Positions 23,585 through 45,210 are shown, counted from the stretch's first letter. The stretch is 64,000 nt of DNA from Enoplolaimus lenunculus (GCA_030248215.1 JASANG010002767.1:154418-218417), one strand, 5' to 3'. Translations and numbers: made by a program. Notes: a model not told the origin generated them from the letters alone.

Positions 23585-26500
23585 ATGATTGTTTGTTTTT
23601 CGAAATCCCTAAACATTATAGCACTGGTGTTGTGCTTGTGCATAGCAACAGGTTCCGTAGAAGACGCCACGACGTGCCATTCAGTTGGAAATCAACCTGT
23701 CATTTATGACCCAACGTGCTCTCAGCCAGGTACTGCGGTGACCGGAATAAAAGTGGACTAATACGAGAGAAGTTTCCATTTTGCATCCGAATCAATAGAA
23801 GCCTGTATTCCTAATAAGAGTCCGTTAGTGGATAGAGCGGCAAAGGCTTGATTAGAGTCCATAGAAACGACCAATCCAGAAGCATCGCCTCGACTTTTCA
23901 AATATTATAACATTCAAGCGACCCGCAAAAATATAATCCAGAAAAAAACATTAACGGACATTTGGCACTCAACAAAAATTGTTCGGACCAAGCCAGCTTC
24001 TGCCCAAGAGAAACAAAATCAAAATACAAGGTTGTTGGGTACAGCTATTAAACATGGGGGCAAAATTAAAAAAATAATAATGGTCCGCAAGCATCACTTG
24101 GCAATTCTTCTCAAAAATAGCTAATTCAACACCATTGTTGTGTCTTAATTTTGTTTCACCACAGGATTCAGTTCCGACTATATATGGCAAAATTTGTTCT
24201 GATGCAATGTATTTTATTCACAAGTGCAAGTTTTTGTAGAGAGAACTTTACAACTGCAAATAGCACGCGCAAATGTCTGACGCAGGCGGAGTCGAATTTT
24301 GTCTCAGTTGGTGTAGTTAGGAAAAGCCTATTTCAGAGAGAGAGAGTGTCAATTTGGCTCACCATTTTTTAGAGTGTACGAACGTTGACAATGTTAGGAT
24401 TAGGTTCAGGCTTAGGTTTATGCTTACGTTTAAGCTTAGGCTTTGGCTTATATGTTTAATAGGCTTATTCAGCGGACAATTCTACTGGTGTATAATACCA
24501 TTGTTGCATGATTTATACTTTCAGGAGCATCTCATGATGGTTGTAATGCTGGTGGGCAAGGACAAAATTGCCGGTTTTGTTTTGCTGTTCCGGACAAATG
24601 CAAAGCAACAACAACAACAACAACCACTACTACAACTCCACACACAACACATACAACAACAAAGTATACCGGAACAACACCATCGACTACACCATATAAT
24701 CCAGGTGAATATCGTGTAGTTGTTGGCGGAGGTACGGAATATCGACCCCTAGGAATTTAATAAAAAATAGTTCATTTTATAGATAACGACGCGCTAAGTT
24801 CAACGATGCCATTTGTAGGGCTGCACGGTCCCCGGTTCAATTGTTATGGCCCTTTAAATTTTAACTCTTTACCATGTACAAACAACAATCAAATTTGTGT
24901 AAGGAATAAGCCTGGTTAAGTTTTGTTTTACGAACATGTGAATGATAGATACTTTCTCTTCCAATCTGTGCAATTTTGCGTTATAATTTCGAGGGCCATA
25001 ACTTATAAACCGTTGGTCATGCAGCCATAAAAATGGTACCTTGAATTCAGCTCGTCGAGATCTATATGATGGACCACCTTTTATCAAAATCATAGGGGGT
25101 CCAGATTCCGTACCTCCGCCTACTTGTTTAGGTCCCCCAAACTAGTGTTAATTTAATACAAGGCAAATTACATCACAGTGTTTATAATTATGCATCACGT
25201 GCTTTGGCTTAGGCTCATTTAAGCTTTTAGGCTCAGGCTTAAGTTTAGGTTTAGACTTAGGTTCGGGCCCATAGTCGGAGGGCGGGTCAGGGTCCTCAGC
25301 CCCTCCCCTGGAAGCATTCCCTCCTTCTGGAAAGTTTTCAACCTCGCTTGATAAAATACATCGAAAACCTTTGTATGCCCCTTTTGAAAAATGTTCAAAC
25401 CACGCTGGTAAGGCGGGTGAGCTGGCTACAGGCTGCTAGGTTATAAGCTTAGGCTTGTTCTCATTCTTAGGCGTTTACGCTCAGGTTCGTTATGCGTTGG
25501 GGTAAACTTTATACGGGGAAAATAAACAACTGCCAAAAATTAAACTATTGTTCGTTCTCAATGAAAACCTTAAAACTTTTTCATTGTCAAAATGAAAAGT
25601 TGGAACTCCGGTTGAAAAATTAACCAGTTTATTTTTTGATGACGCAAGAAAGTAGTCCTGCGAAGAGAGAGCGGATACCGTTATGCCATATGCTAACGGT
25701 TATGTACTTTCAGCAGATTCGCAGTATAATATGCTCATCTCTGTAGGTAAATCTGAGCTAATCCTGAAACCGAAAGCCTAACTGTGAACATGAGTTTGGA
25801 GCTGAAATCTAAGGGTTTCGATTTTGAATCTAAGTGTGTTATATAGCAGAAGATTACGATTTGGCCGTATTAGATTTCACACAGTGGTACGTTGCAAGTT
25901 ATTTAAAAGCCTAAGTCGAACGATATGATCCATAGTGAGCAAACGGGACATCATTGAAAGTAACAAGGGTTATACTTTCCGAGCTAGCTAGAATCGAGCC
26001 TAATTCTGGTTTATGTAAAATTTAGGTTGTATGGAAATTGTTAATTGATTCCAAGTCAAGTATATACAGGGGCTTGCCGACTGGGGAATAACGGACTGGA
26101 CGACTTAAAGACTGGAAAGCGCACACTTATAGGATTAGGCTTAGAGTTGGGTTTAGGTTTTCTCTTCAAGATAGGCCAATATAGATTACATTGGCCTCAA
26201 ATGATCATAGCAGTGTATTAAAGCACTGCATAAAAAATTTGAACGGATGAAGCACAGCCGGTTCTGAATCTTAGACAATTTTTAAGGTAACATGACACTA
26301 ATATGGTCAGACGAATTTGATACGTTGGATTTTTCAAAATGGAAACACGAGTTGACACTGAGTGGAGGTGGAAATTGGGAATTTGAATGGTACGTAAACA
26401 ACCGGACGAATAGTTATGTCAATCCTGACGAAGGCGTCCTACACATCCGGCCGACGTTGACCCAGGAGTCCGGGTTCGATATTCACAACGATCGTGTGGA

Positions 26501-28115
26501 TTTTTGGGGTGGACAGCCAGCGGACACTTGTACAATGAACCAGTTTTACGGCTGTGAACGCGATCCAAAAGCCAGTGGCAATGTTATTAATCCGATACGA
26601 AGCGCACGGTTGAGGACCGCGGAGTATTTTAGCTTTCGGTATGGCCGGGTTGAAATCAGGGCTCGGTTGCCGAAGGGAGATTGGCTATGGCCAGCTATTT
26701 GGATGCTTCCAACGGATGACGTAAGCTTTCACCTTTAGTGAGCAGTAAAGGGCGTTACAAGAACACTGCAAAAAAATGGTGAGTCAAATTGGACTCTCTC
26801 CGAAATAGGCTTTTCCTGACTACACAAACTGAGTCAAAATACGACTCTGGCTACACAAATTGAGTCAAAATTCGACTCAATTTGACTCTGGCGGAGTCGA
26901 ATTTTGACTCAATTTGTGTAGCCAGGATAAGCCTATTTCGGAAAGAGTCAATTTGACTCACCATTTTTTGCAGTGAAATAGCCAACGGGCGAACAGGCCA
27001 TGCACTGTAATCGTGTTATTGAAGAAATTCGTTAAAGAACCGATTATTTCTTTAAGCCGTATGCCGAGTTCCGTTCTCGAAAGGTTTTCACAAAAAATTA
27101 ACCATGATCAGCAAAGCCGTAGCGAACATAAAACTGGAAGCCGCAATATGGTTAATTGACCAATTGACAAAATCCATTGAGTCCTAAAGGCATTCAGATT
27201 TGAAAATTGATGTCGGTCGTTCAAAATGAAATTAATTTTTACAAAAGTAAAAAAAATCTGTTGCAATAAACGCATTTTGTTCAAAATTCAGACTTTTGGC
27301 CGATGTATAGAACAGAGCCGTAGCAGTAGTATAAAGCATATTCCTTAGCCTAAAAGCCTAATATAAGCGCAAAATTAGTCGAAAACATAAGATTGCTTTT
27401 ATTGCAGTATATCAGGAAAATGTTTGACCTCTGATCGTTCCGTGGGCTGAAAATTTTCATCGAATTGTACTATATTTTTTAATTTTAGTATTCGATTTTA
27501 TTCGGTTATTTTTAGCTATCATTTAATTTTATTTTGCTACAGGAGTACGGCGATTGGCCAGTGAGCGGCGAAATAGACATCGTCGAATCGCGAGGCAACG
27601 ACGCGTCTTACTCTGCCGGAGGCCGAAACCAAATCGCGTCAACGCTCCACTATGGCCCAGACTGGGCGCACGATCCGTACCAAACGGCGCATAAGGCGTA
27701 CAGCTTGGCGTCTGGTGATTTTTCGGACGATTTCCACACGTTCGGCCTGATTTGGACGGATCAATTCATTCGAACCTATGTTGACAGCGAAGAAAACGTT
27801 CTACTCGATGTCAATTGTGGCCAACAATCGTTTTGGAATCGAGGTCAATTCGTCTCTAACTTTGATAATCCGTGGAAATATTCAGCAAACCCGAACTGTG
27901 CTCCGTTTGACAAACGGTTCTATTTTATTTTGAACCTTGCCGTCGGCGGCACTGGCGGATATTTTCCTGAAGGCGTTGGCAATAAACCGTGGAGTAACAC
28001 GGCGTCGAATTCGGTGAACCAGTTTTGGGACGCACGAGGTCAATGGGAACCGACGTGGGATATGCAAGGCGACAAGTCAAGCTTATTGGTTGATTATATT
28101 CGGGTCTGGCAGTGA
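23585..28115 (+). CDS. Secreted GH16 beta-1,3-glucanase-like protein (4 exons)
   Basis: GH16 enzymes of this group cut beta-1,3-glucans and are relatives of the beta-glucan recognition proteins of innate immunity. Exons 23585-23729, 24525-24704, 26287-26720 and 27543-28115 join in phase to 443 residues. The order is: a hydrophobic signal peptide (IIALVLCLCIATG), a small cysteine-rich module (CNAGGQGQNCRFC near residue 55), a threonine-rich linker (about 77-108, partly from an ACA/CAA repeat), then the GH16 domain from LIWSDEFDTLDFSKW to the terminal VDYIRVWQ. The catalytic motif GEIDIVES is intact (E263, D265, E268), so hydrolysis is predicted, unlike non-catalytic recognition proteins that lost these glutamates. 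WLWPAIWMLPTD and the split before EYGDWPVSG match the family. Exon 1 is assigned from signal peptide, phase and splice sites and is somewhat less certain. Introns 2 and 3 hold several MITEs. Confidence 0.93.
24280..24376. mobile_element. Partial CACTGCAAAAA-family MITE
   Basis: The right half only: GGCGGAGTCGAATTTTG..., GGAAAAGCCTATTTC and CACCATTTTTTAGAGTG match the 26764-26975 element. It lies in the first GH16 intron. Confidence 0.6.
24722..25125. mobile_element. MITE with GGCGGAGGTACGGAAT ends
   Basis: The left end TTGGCGGAGGTACGGAATAT is mirrored at the right by GATTCCGTACCTCCGCCTA, with matching inner GACCCCYTA and ATAAAA blocks. It is about 400 bases, non-coding, at the 5' edge of GH16 intron 2. 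Confidence 0.6.
26764..26975. mobile_element. Palindromic CACTGCAAAAAA MITE
   Basis: A 212-base foldback with nearly perfect long inverted repeats: CACTGCAAAAAAATGGTGAG and CTCACCATTTTTTGCAGTG at the ends. The arms continue inward through GACTC blocks and CCTGRCTACACAAA almost to the centre. It lies just after the splice donor of GH16 exon 3. CACTG termini resemble animal CACTA/EnSpm-type elements, but no clear target duplication is seen. Confidence 0.8.
27299..27450. mobile_element. TGGCC-family MITE
   Basis: Begins GGCCGATGTATAGAACAGAG and ends near CTGATCGTTCCGTGGGC, with a short CCTAAG core and AAAATTAGTC. It lies in GH16 intron 3. Confidence 0.5.
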
Positions 28116-28167
28116 GGAGTTGACATGTATGGGTACTTGGTGAGCTCGGAGGAGTATGGGATTTGAA

Positions 28168-28173
28168 AATAAA
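28168..28173 (+). terminator. Polyadenylation signal of the GH16 gene
   Basis: AATAAA about 50 bases after the GH16 stop codon, in an AT-rich context. Confidence 0.65.
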
Positions 28174-28760
28174 TATTATTCGTTAGAAAAGCGTTCAACT
28201 TTACCGTGGCCTAAAGCTTGCAAGCCTAAACAAGCATCTGTCTATAAAAGGGTACTGCACAGTATTGTGATGTAAGCTTAAAAGATTGAAGTTCAAACCT
28301 ATTAAGTCTAAACCTAAGTGTAAATCCTTCCAGGTTTAAGTTCACTAATCTCCTTGTGTTCCAATGCACAAAGGTCTGTATAACGCAGCTGGTGTTTTTT
28401 AAGTAATATGAGATTGTAATGAATCTCTAATTAAATTGATTTTTCGCCACAGTGAAATTTCACTTCAAACTTGCTGAAATCGGTTATCATTGACTAGAAA
28501 GTTGTACTCCACCATAATCAAAATTACCATGTGATGATTTGAGTTCAGTTTGGTGTATTAAAGCCTTTTTCGGAAAACTTTGAAGCTGTAATATATTAAT
28601 TGTACTCTGATGTATTTTTGGCAAAAATTTAGTGATTTTCATTACGTAATCATGTTTTTAACATATACATATGGCATCGATGTATAATTTATTTGGAATA
28701 AAATCGAGATATTGACAAGGCGATTCTATCCTGTCCCTTAAACACAACCAGTATCTTGTA

Positions 28761-28885
28761 CTGTAGTGACCCGAATAGGGGAGAGGGGACTCCATATTTA
28801 GTTTGCCTCTCCAGAGGGTAACCCCCTGTCATTCGGTTACGGACTGTTATTTTTTAACCCCGCCTTCCACCGTCACTTATTGCGC
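28761..28885. mobile_element. Truncated TGACCCGAATAAG MITE
   Basis: CTGTAGTGACCCGAATAGGG followed by CTCCAGAGGGTAACCCCCTG, matching the left part of 43451-43850. The right part is missing. Confidence 0.6.
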
Positions 28886-29407
28886 CCCCCCCATTGATCC
28901 GAGCCGACGAACTTTTTTTCTACCTAATTTGAAATTTGTAGTTCCGATTATTTTTTTGAAAAATTGTTAAAAAAATTGCGCTTCGCGCATAACTAAACAG
29001 CCTTTAATATGCTGTCATTTTCAGCGTGTAGTCAATTGGTTTTTAAACTTACCCCTGTGAAAAAATTAGGCTAACTGCAGGGTCTTTCCGGTTATCTCCC
29101 CAGCCGGCGCTAATACCCAAAGATGATTTAATTTTAAAATATGCTACATATTTGAGCTTCTCACAGCCTTCCCTGGTCATTCCGCGTCCAAATTAGAATT
29201 TTTGAATAATTTTTGATTTTTTATTTTTCCAAGAACCAAGGTCCCCCCTTGTGACCCAAAAATAGTTTTCTTGCAAAGTTTGGCATATTATACAAAATTC
29301 GACTCACCTTGCAGTACTGAGTTGATTATTGTTAAATTTTTCTCAGACGATGCTAACGAGTTATGGTGAAATAAATCTGATTTTGCGTCGTTCCAAATTG
29401 TTGCTGC

Positions 29408-29520
29408 CAGGGTGCAACCGGAATTACAAAATACCGGAACCCGAAAGTTATAAAATACCGGAACCGGAAAATAAAAAAATTTTTGTTACCGAAAAATTCC
29501 TTTTTAGCGCTATTTTATCG
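29408..29520. mobile_element. hAT-type MITE, left part
   Basis: CAGGGTGCAACCGGAATTAC followed by CCGGAACCCG and CCGGAACCGG blocks. The opposite terminus was not found. Confidence 0.6.
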
Positions 29521-30822
29521 TTTTTAATTGAAACAAATGCAGTAGGTCGAAACATATGATAAATTATAGAGTTTGGCACAAATTGAAAATTTTGGCAATA
29601 CACACTTGAACAATTTTCTATAAATAAGTAAAAATAATATGCCAATTTTTCTTTAATTTTCGAGTAAGAAAAAATTTTCAATACCTTAAATACCGGCACA
29701 AACTGCGTCGATTGGTGTATTCGTCTATGTTTTGCTAAAAATTTTTGGGTCCCGAAGGATGACATTGGGACCTTAAAAATCGATTTTTTCAAAAATTCGA
29801 TTCCGCATAAACATTACGACTTGCGAGTGAGACGCAAGATCCTTGCTTTTGCAAGCAAACTCCTCAAAAATCGTAACGGTTGGTTCCAGTTGTTTTTGTC
29901 GTTTTAGTGCGGCTCTCTGGTTGTACTCTGTCCAAAAATAACATATGCACATCATGCAGTTCTTATGATCTCTGAATGTTGCGATTAATAGCTTACAAGT
30001 GTTACGGAAAAGCTGTTGTGATTGGTTCTGGAATGCAGCTACTGAAATATAACAACCAGGGAACACCGGACGTTTTTCAGAGATGCCAATTCCAAGTTTT
30101 AAGCTGTTTCGAATAAAATATTAATGTTACTAAGATTCACCAACCCTTCTCAATAGAACCGTGTGTTTAAAGTATGTTTAAAGCAACCTCCATCGGGCGG
30201 GCTAAGTCAATAATAAGGCATATTTTGGGTAAGGTTGAAACTTCTCAACAAGCTGGAACAATGCTGTAGAAGCCTCCGCCCTTGGTCGCGCGCAGTATAA
30301 TAGTACAAAATACTCGCAATCGAAGCAATCAAAATTCTGAACTCCGTTTTAGGTTTAAACCCGAATACAAAGTTTTTCTACGATTCCTGATGTGGGGCTA
30401 CGGCCAGGGTGGGCCTTTTGTGATTTTGCCAGTGGGTTTTCCAACTGACCAATTCTGCAGTTACGGAAGTAAAACATTGCCCAGTACTTATGCATATCAA
30501 ATGCTCCACGTGGAAAACAGTAGCTTACCCTTATCTGGTTACAGCTGCAACACTATCTGGCGAATACATGCAGGTGTATAATATTCCATTAACTACATTG
30601 CTAGTTACTCTACCTATGCATGAAACACTTAGTTTCTATGTGCGCACAAATTTAATGTTAGCGTGTACGTAAATACGTTATATGTGGTACATATTTGGTT
30701 AAGAAGACCGGTTTACGTTACATTTAATCCGGTCTATGCTGCATGGTTTTTAAGCTAACACAATACACAGCTTACTATACGATAGTCTATTATTTTAATC
30801 TACTTGATATTCAATCGTTGTT

Positions 30823-40256
<9,434 letters not shown>

Positions 40257-40531
40257 TGCTTACGATAATGCAGCTGTGTTTTATTGCATGAATATTATAA
40301 TTTTACCACAATTAATATTTTGTTAATGTACTTTACCAGATATATTATTTGCTGCAGTTGAGTAGGCACAACTTCATTTTTTGGTAACTTGGTGTCAGGT
40401 GTCAATTTCTCAGTTTGGTCATGTTTTAGTTTACTGATATGCCCCCAAAACGATCATTTTCGGTTTTGGGTTCGTAGGGTGTGGATATTATCCTTGGCAT
40501 TACCCTTTATAATTTAGTACTTTCGTTATAC

Positions 40532-40537
40532 AATAAA
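40532..40537 (+). terminator. Polyadenylation signal of katanin
   Basis: AATAAA about 275 bases after the katanin stop codon; the first canonical signal on this strand. Confidence 0.55.
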
Positions 40538-42422
40538 GTGACTGTGTTAATTTTTGGAGCGATTTAAGCTATATCTGTGTTGAGCTAGGTGTCAATAAAC
40601 TTGCCGGGGCTAGAGGTGGAACAGAATTTGGTAATAATGGTTCTGAACCTAATGTGGGCTTACCTTTACCGTACCAATTTTGCGCTGGGCCCTTGTTTTA
40701 TCACTGCTCACGGTTATGGACGCCGTAATGAGCCTTAAAGCTTGCGTTTTAAAACGGCTCGGTATACTTTCAAGCCTGGCTTAATCTTTAATATATCTAA
40801 TTACACTAGCTATTCTATATTAAGGTTAATAAATAGCAAGACATATGGGTAACAAACCAAAATAGTTCCCATACCTACAAAGGTAAAGTAGCTATATCCA
40901 TAGTAGCTAGCTATCAAACTAATATATAGGTTGCTTCAACCTCCTGCTATGGCTAGATGACAAAAGAAGTGCCAAGCGCACAATTGGTAACGTGAACCCC
41001 GCGCATAATAAACTTTAAGCAATAAATCTGCGAATTGTTGCCAAAAATTATTTTTCAAGACCTTCGCTTTTAAGAAATCTCGGCAATTACAGCTACTACA
41101 AATGCCACAAATGTACAAACCAACTCGCTAATGGGCACTTTTTTATACAAACAAAGAAAAATTCGCTAACGAAATTGCCAAGAAAAGTTTCGACTGGAGC
41201 CGGAGGCAGACCTCGGGTTGGATTTCCAAAACTGACCAAAATGTCGGGATTTTACAGGAATTAATAGTCAAGAACACACGAATTGTGTCTGAAATAAAAC
41301 ACTGATGACTTTCAGGGAATTACTTGACAAGTTATGCACTCGTTACGATTAAACTAGTGCTTTTATTCAAATGAAAAATATACAGAACAGATGGGGTGAC
41401 CTATTCGAATATTTCGAGCTATAAATTTTTTCAACTTTCCTAAATAGCTAATATATACCGATTTGATGTTTCAAGCCAGCTCAGCGCTTTTCAGAAACCT
41501 ATTCGTTACAGATAACGAAATTTGGTTTAAGACACATTCAAAATTTTTCTACCTTGTGTTTATAAATGTACAAACAGTGCTATAAAGTTTAAAATGGCAA
41601 TTACAATCTTGAGCAGTTATTAAGTCGGCACTCAAAGTGTCACCCTATTCGCATGTCTGTCGGTCGATTTGCAAACTGCAATTTTAAACACGTTCAGGAG
41701 GACAACGTTGACCCCCGATAAGCAACGCATATCGGGCATTGCATGTGCAAATCGCACGCGTTAAGGTTCAGCAGTAAAAACAGCGTTGCAATGACTAATG
41801 CAAAGTCTAGAAGCATTTGCTATTGTTACTCAAGATTCTTTAGTACTATAATGGTATATGCGTTTCCCATCCGTGGCCGAAATGGCCCAAGAACGATAGT
41901 TTACTGGTGAAAATATTTGAACCGTTTTAATTGTTTGTGTTGGTGAAAATCCAGCAATTATTGACAGCAATTGCCAACAATTGTCACGAACGTGTTTTGC
42001 AAACGTTATATTATTTAAAGTCGGTTACGATATCCAAATAGTATAGACTGCAAAATAAAAAAAATTACTTAACAAGTAATGTTTGTAGCGTTTTTCATTT
42101 TGAGCACTGGTAGATCCACGGAGTCTACGCTGTTCTAATCCTCCAATTTACAGGATTAAATACAAAGATTTTGTGTTAAGGTTTAGCACTAGAGTGGCGT
42201 TCGGTTTCTCGCTTGTTTCGCTCGCCATTTTTTCACTATTATACCTTGCCCGTCTTTTAGAAATTTCTACTTTGGAATAGCGACTGCCGCATACCGATTT
42301 TTACCGGAAACGGAACTGGAAACGAATATCTGGTTACACCCTAGGATCTTCTCAAAATTGAAAATTTACAACGTGATTGTGTTAAACACTTGCGTCTAGT
42401 CGATGTGTATTGTTTAGTCGCT

Positions 42423-42746
42423 TTAAAATAACAAAACGTCAATAAATGCTTCGATCAGACAAACGATAGAACGTAAAAGTCGGTTTTTGCCTTTTCCGTC
42501 AACCAATTCGCCGCTTCCGTTGAACCTGGCATTTTCGATACGGTGTCGTCTATGGTGTGCTGCATTGTCAATCTCGGATCCTCTCAACTGAGAAATGCGT
42601 GATCCGTCACTGTGTAGGAAAATGTTGTCACCATTATTACAGGTTGCAAGTATTAAAACGAAAAGCAAAAACACTGTCAAAAGCAAGATAGAAATCAGGC
42701 TTTTCGTTGCAATACAGTTGATTGACAGTATATTTTTGCTCTGCAT
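42423..42746 (-). CDS. Possible small membrane or secreted protein, unrecognised
   Basis: A 107-residue open frame with a strongly hydrophobic segment at about residues 16-36 (LISILLLTVFLLFVLILA) after a short polar start. Basic clusters follow (HHRRHR, GKGKNRLLR), then a hydrophobic C-terminus. The shape would suit a type II membrane protein's first exon or a secreted peptide precursor. I recognise no family, no splice partner and no duplicate copy. It may be a chance frame in AT-rich DNA. Confidence 0.25.
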   Translation of the reverse strand: MQSKNILSINCIATKSLISILLLTVFLLFVLILATCNNGDNIFLHSDGSRISQLRGSEIDNAAHHRRHRIENARFNGSGELVDGKGKNRLLRSIVCLIEAFIDVLLF

Positions 42747-43404
42747 TTTGTCTTTTTGTCTCGGACAACATTTAGGCTTTTGCCAATTCAGTTAAGCTAA
42801 CTGACAAATAGGTGTTTGGAACACGACATACCCTTAATATGCAAGTTTTACACAAACTGCATTTATCGCGGATAACGCAACCAACTTTGAGTCCTAAGAA
42901 TTTAAATTAGTGATATTTTCGAAATCAAATACAGCTGTTAGCGGTTGCAAGCCAAGTGTTTGACGGTATTGAAAATGAAAATAAACTTAAGTATAATTTA
43001 TTTCGGAAAAGTACAAAAACAGCTTGTTTTTTACAGAATAAGCTGGAACAAATTGAAAATTATTCTGCTTGTTTCGCAAAACTTTTCATGATTTTAAAGA
43101 CTTTTAAGCTATGATGTCAATTTGGATGAAATTTGTTGGAATATTTAAAAACTTTTTAGAATTTTAGGATTACAAAAAAGGTTTGCCGAAGTTCACAAAA
43201 TACCGATTTATTAGAATGGAAAATTTTTTTATTGGAATTCCGATTCGCGGCATCTAAATTATTTTGTGTGCTGGCGATCAATGCAGATTGTAAACAAGAA
43301 CCTTTGACGTGGGCCGCGCGTATGGTAATGGTAATAAATTGTTTTATTCTTACGACTAGAATACCCAAATCAATGGCGTAGCCAGGATTTCATTCCATAC
43401 GGGA

Positions 43405-44397
43405 TTTACGTTATAACCGAGGCAGCTTGGGACATGTTTGTACTATTAGACTGTAGTGACCCGATTAAGAGGGTTGACTGATGTTTATTTGGCCTCTCCA
43501 GAGGGTACCCCCCTTGTTATTGGATTACGGACAGTTATTTATTTTCAACCAGCCCTGCGCCACAGTTCCTTACTGAAATATATCCGGTATTGCAACTATC
43601 CGTTGAATTAAACGGTTTTTATCTTGCATACTTTCAAAATTTAAGTAAGCTTTAAAGTTTCAAACTCAAATTATTTGTTCCTGGAGTTATTTATGAGCTA
43701 CAATTAGGGTTAACTGACGTTTATGGACTCTAATTAGGGTTTAGAGACTCTATCCGCTTACGGACTCTTATTAGGGTACGGACTTCGATTGATTGGGACT
43801 CAAAATGGGGACCCCCATCTTATTACCCCCTCTTATTCGGGTCAATACAGCACACCGCATATCTTATTCAAAAAGTCGTATTTGTGTGCTATCGTATAGG
43901 TCTCCTTTTGTTCTTCAATATCATATGGTATTCGAGCGTAACGCACCTAAATTGTCCCGTTGAATATCATATGATACCGATAATTAAATTTTGAATTTTT
44001 GATTATGACGCAGTGGTTCTAAGCGATTTTGTGTCGGAAACAGTTTACAGGCATGTATTTGGTATTTTAATGCACACCAGTGCCCCTGCAATCCGACTGT
44101 TCATGCATTTATTAGCACCTAAGAACACGCTGTCCCGCCAAATATCTTATGATATTCGTTGAAATTTTGCAACATGATATTCGCAGAAATGTCTGACAGT
44201 ATCACGTGACATACAGACTTTTTTACACGTTGAACATTTGAGAGCGGTGATTTGTAAGCCAATGTCATATGGCATTCGAGTTTTGTCTGTTCACCCGATA
44301 AGAGCCCGAATTTTAACGTTAACGTCGAATCAACTTAGGACAAACACGTAAACCCGCCTGTCCTGGTTATACAGTGAATCCCGCATCAGGAAATAAC
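43405..44397. mobile_element. MITE with GGGATTTACGTTATAAC ends, interrupted
   Basis: The left end GGGATTTACGTTATAACCG (then AGGCAGCTTGGG) mirrors the right end CCTGGTTATACAGTGAATCCC. The related 54811-55451 element has the same ends and the same internal ATCATATGATA and TATCACGTGACA motifs. A second MITE (43451-43850) is inserted near its left end. Confidence 0.6.
43451..43850. mobile_element. MITE with TGACCCGATTAAGAG ends
   Basis: CTGTAGTGACCCGATTAAGAG begins it and CTCTTATTCGGGTCAATACAG ends it. The 400-base body matches 19911-20304. It is nested in the 43405-44397 element. Confidence 0.7.
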
Positions 44398-44856
44398 CAA
44401 CTGTAGTATTTTTTGGCCTCTAGGATTTTAGAAGGTTAGTCCGTTATACAAGTCAAGTTTGGTTTTAGTGCATTCAAATATCCCCCAATCTGTATCTGTT
44501 GTGTACCTTGACACTATCGTATTTAAGTTTTTTCAAAATTATGTATGAACGTTCCCCGTTGCACATGCATATATAGTGCTGGATATTGGCTGGTTTCTGA
44601 AACCCTATTTAAGTGCAATAGATTTCATAAACCGGCCATTAACTATAAGAAGCATGTAAGCCAAAACATCCGTTTTAATTTTGAACTGTGTGTAACAGTG
44701 TGTATTTTACTATCGTTCCCAGAAGCCACTCTGTATCCGCCACTGATTGTTTCAAATTTATAAAACTAAAATCACCTGCGGATCATAAGTTGTAGTCATT
44801 TCAGAACTTAGTTATTGGATTTAGACATTTATTCAATCAAAAATATCTAGAATAGT

Positions 44857-44939
44857 CACAATTTAGAATTTAAAGTAGAATTTATAGCAATTTTAAGCTG
44901 GTATATTAATATTTGTTTGTCAAATCTACAAATGTCATG
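44857..44939 (+). repeat. Upstream segment duplicate, copy 1
   Basis: Shares CAATTTTAAGCTGGTATAT, TTAATATTTGYTT, TCAAATCT and CAAATGTCAT with 45133-45210. A TGGCC-family MITE (about 44938-45125) separates the two copies. Confidence 0.75.
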
Positions 44940-45125
44940 GCCAAAGTAAAGAAGATGGGCGGAACAGTATTATAAGCCTAAGCCTTAGCCTAAGCGTAAG
45001 AACGAGCATATTCCTAAGCCTATGCCTAAGCCTAAAGCCTAACCAAGCAAAAAATTAGTCTAAAGCTGAAGCTTACACTTTTCTAGAACCACTGAAAAAC
45101 GTTCCGCTAAAGATGTTTACCACAC
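44938..45125. mobile_element. TGGCC-family MITE with CCTAAG tract
   Basis: Starts TGGCCAAAGTAAAGAAGATG with GGGCGGAAC, has a CCTAAGCC-rich core and AAAAAATTAGTCTAAAGC, and ends AACGTTCCGCTAAAGATG. It separates two copies of the segment upstream of the orphan propeptide gene. Confidence 0.6.
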
Positions 45126-45132
45126 AATTATC

Positions 45133-45210
45133 TACAATTTCAAGTAGAATTTAAAACAATTTTAAGCTGGTATATATTAATATTTGCTTCTCAAATCTTC
45201 AAATGTCATA
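45133..45210 (+). promoter_or_regulatory. Upstream segment duplicate, copy 2 (probable leader or promoter)
   Basis: Ends directly at the start codon of the orphan propeptide gene and repeats 44857-44939. It includes TATATATTAATA about 35-40 bases before the ATG, which could serve as a TATA-like element or simply be AT-rich leader. Function is inferred from position only. Confidence 0.35.

Larger units (their letters stand above)
28174..30822. other. Spacer between GH16 and katanin
   Basis: Contains a truncated copy of the TGACCCGAATAAG MITE (about 28761-28885) and the left end of a hAT-type MITE (from 29408). Short open frames here on either strand show no domain or splice support. The katanin promoter should lie at its right end, but no TATA-type element is convincing. 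Confidence 0.4.
40538..45210. other. Repeat-rich spacer between katanin and the astacin locus
   Basis: Holds an element end at about 40850-41006 (CATATGGGTAAC ... GGTAACGTGAACCCCGCGC, as in 59484-60781). It also holds the end of a hAT-like copy near 42290-42345, the nested MITEs at 43405-44397 and a duplicated upstream segment of the orphan propeptide gene. One minus-strand frame (42423-42746) is the only gene candidate. Confidence 0.4.
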
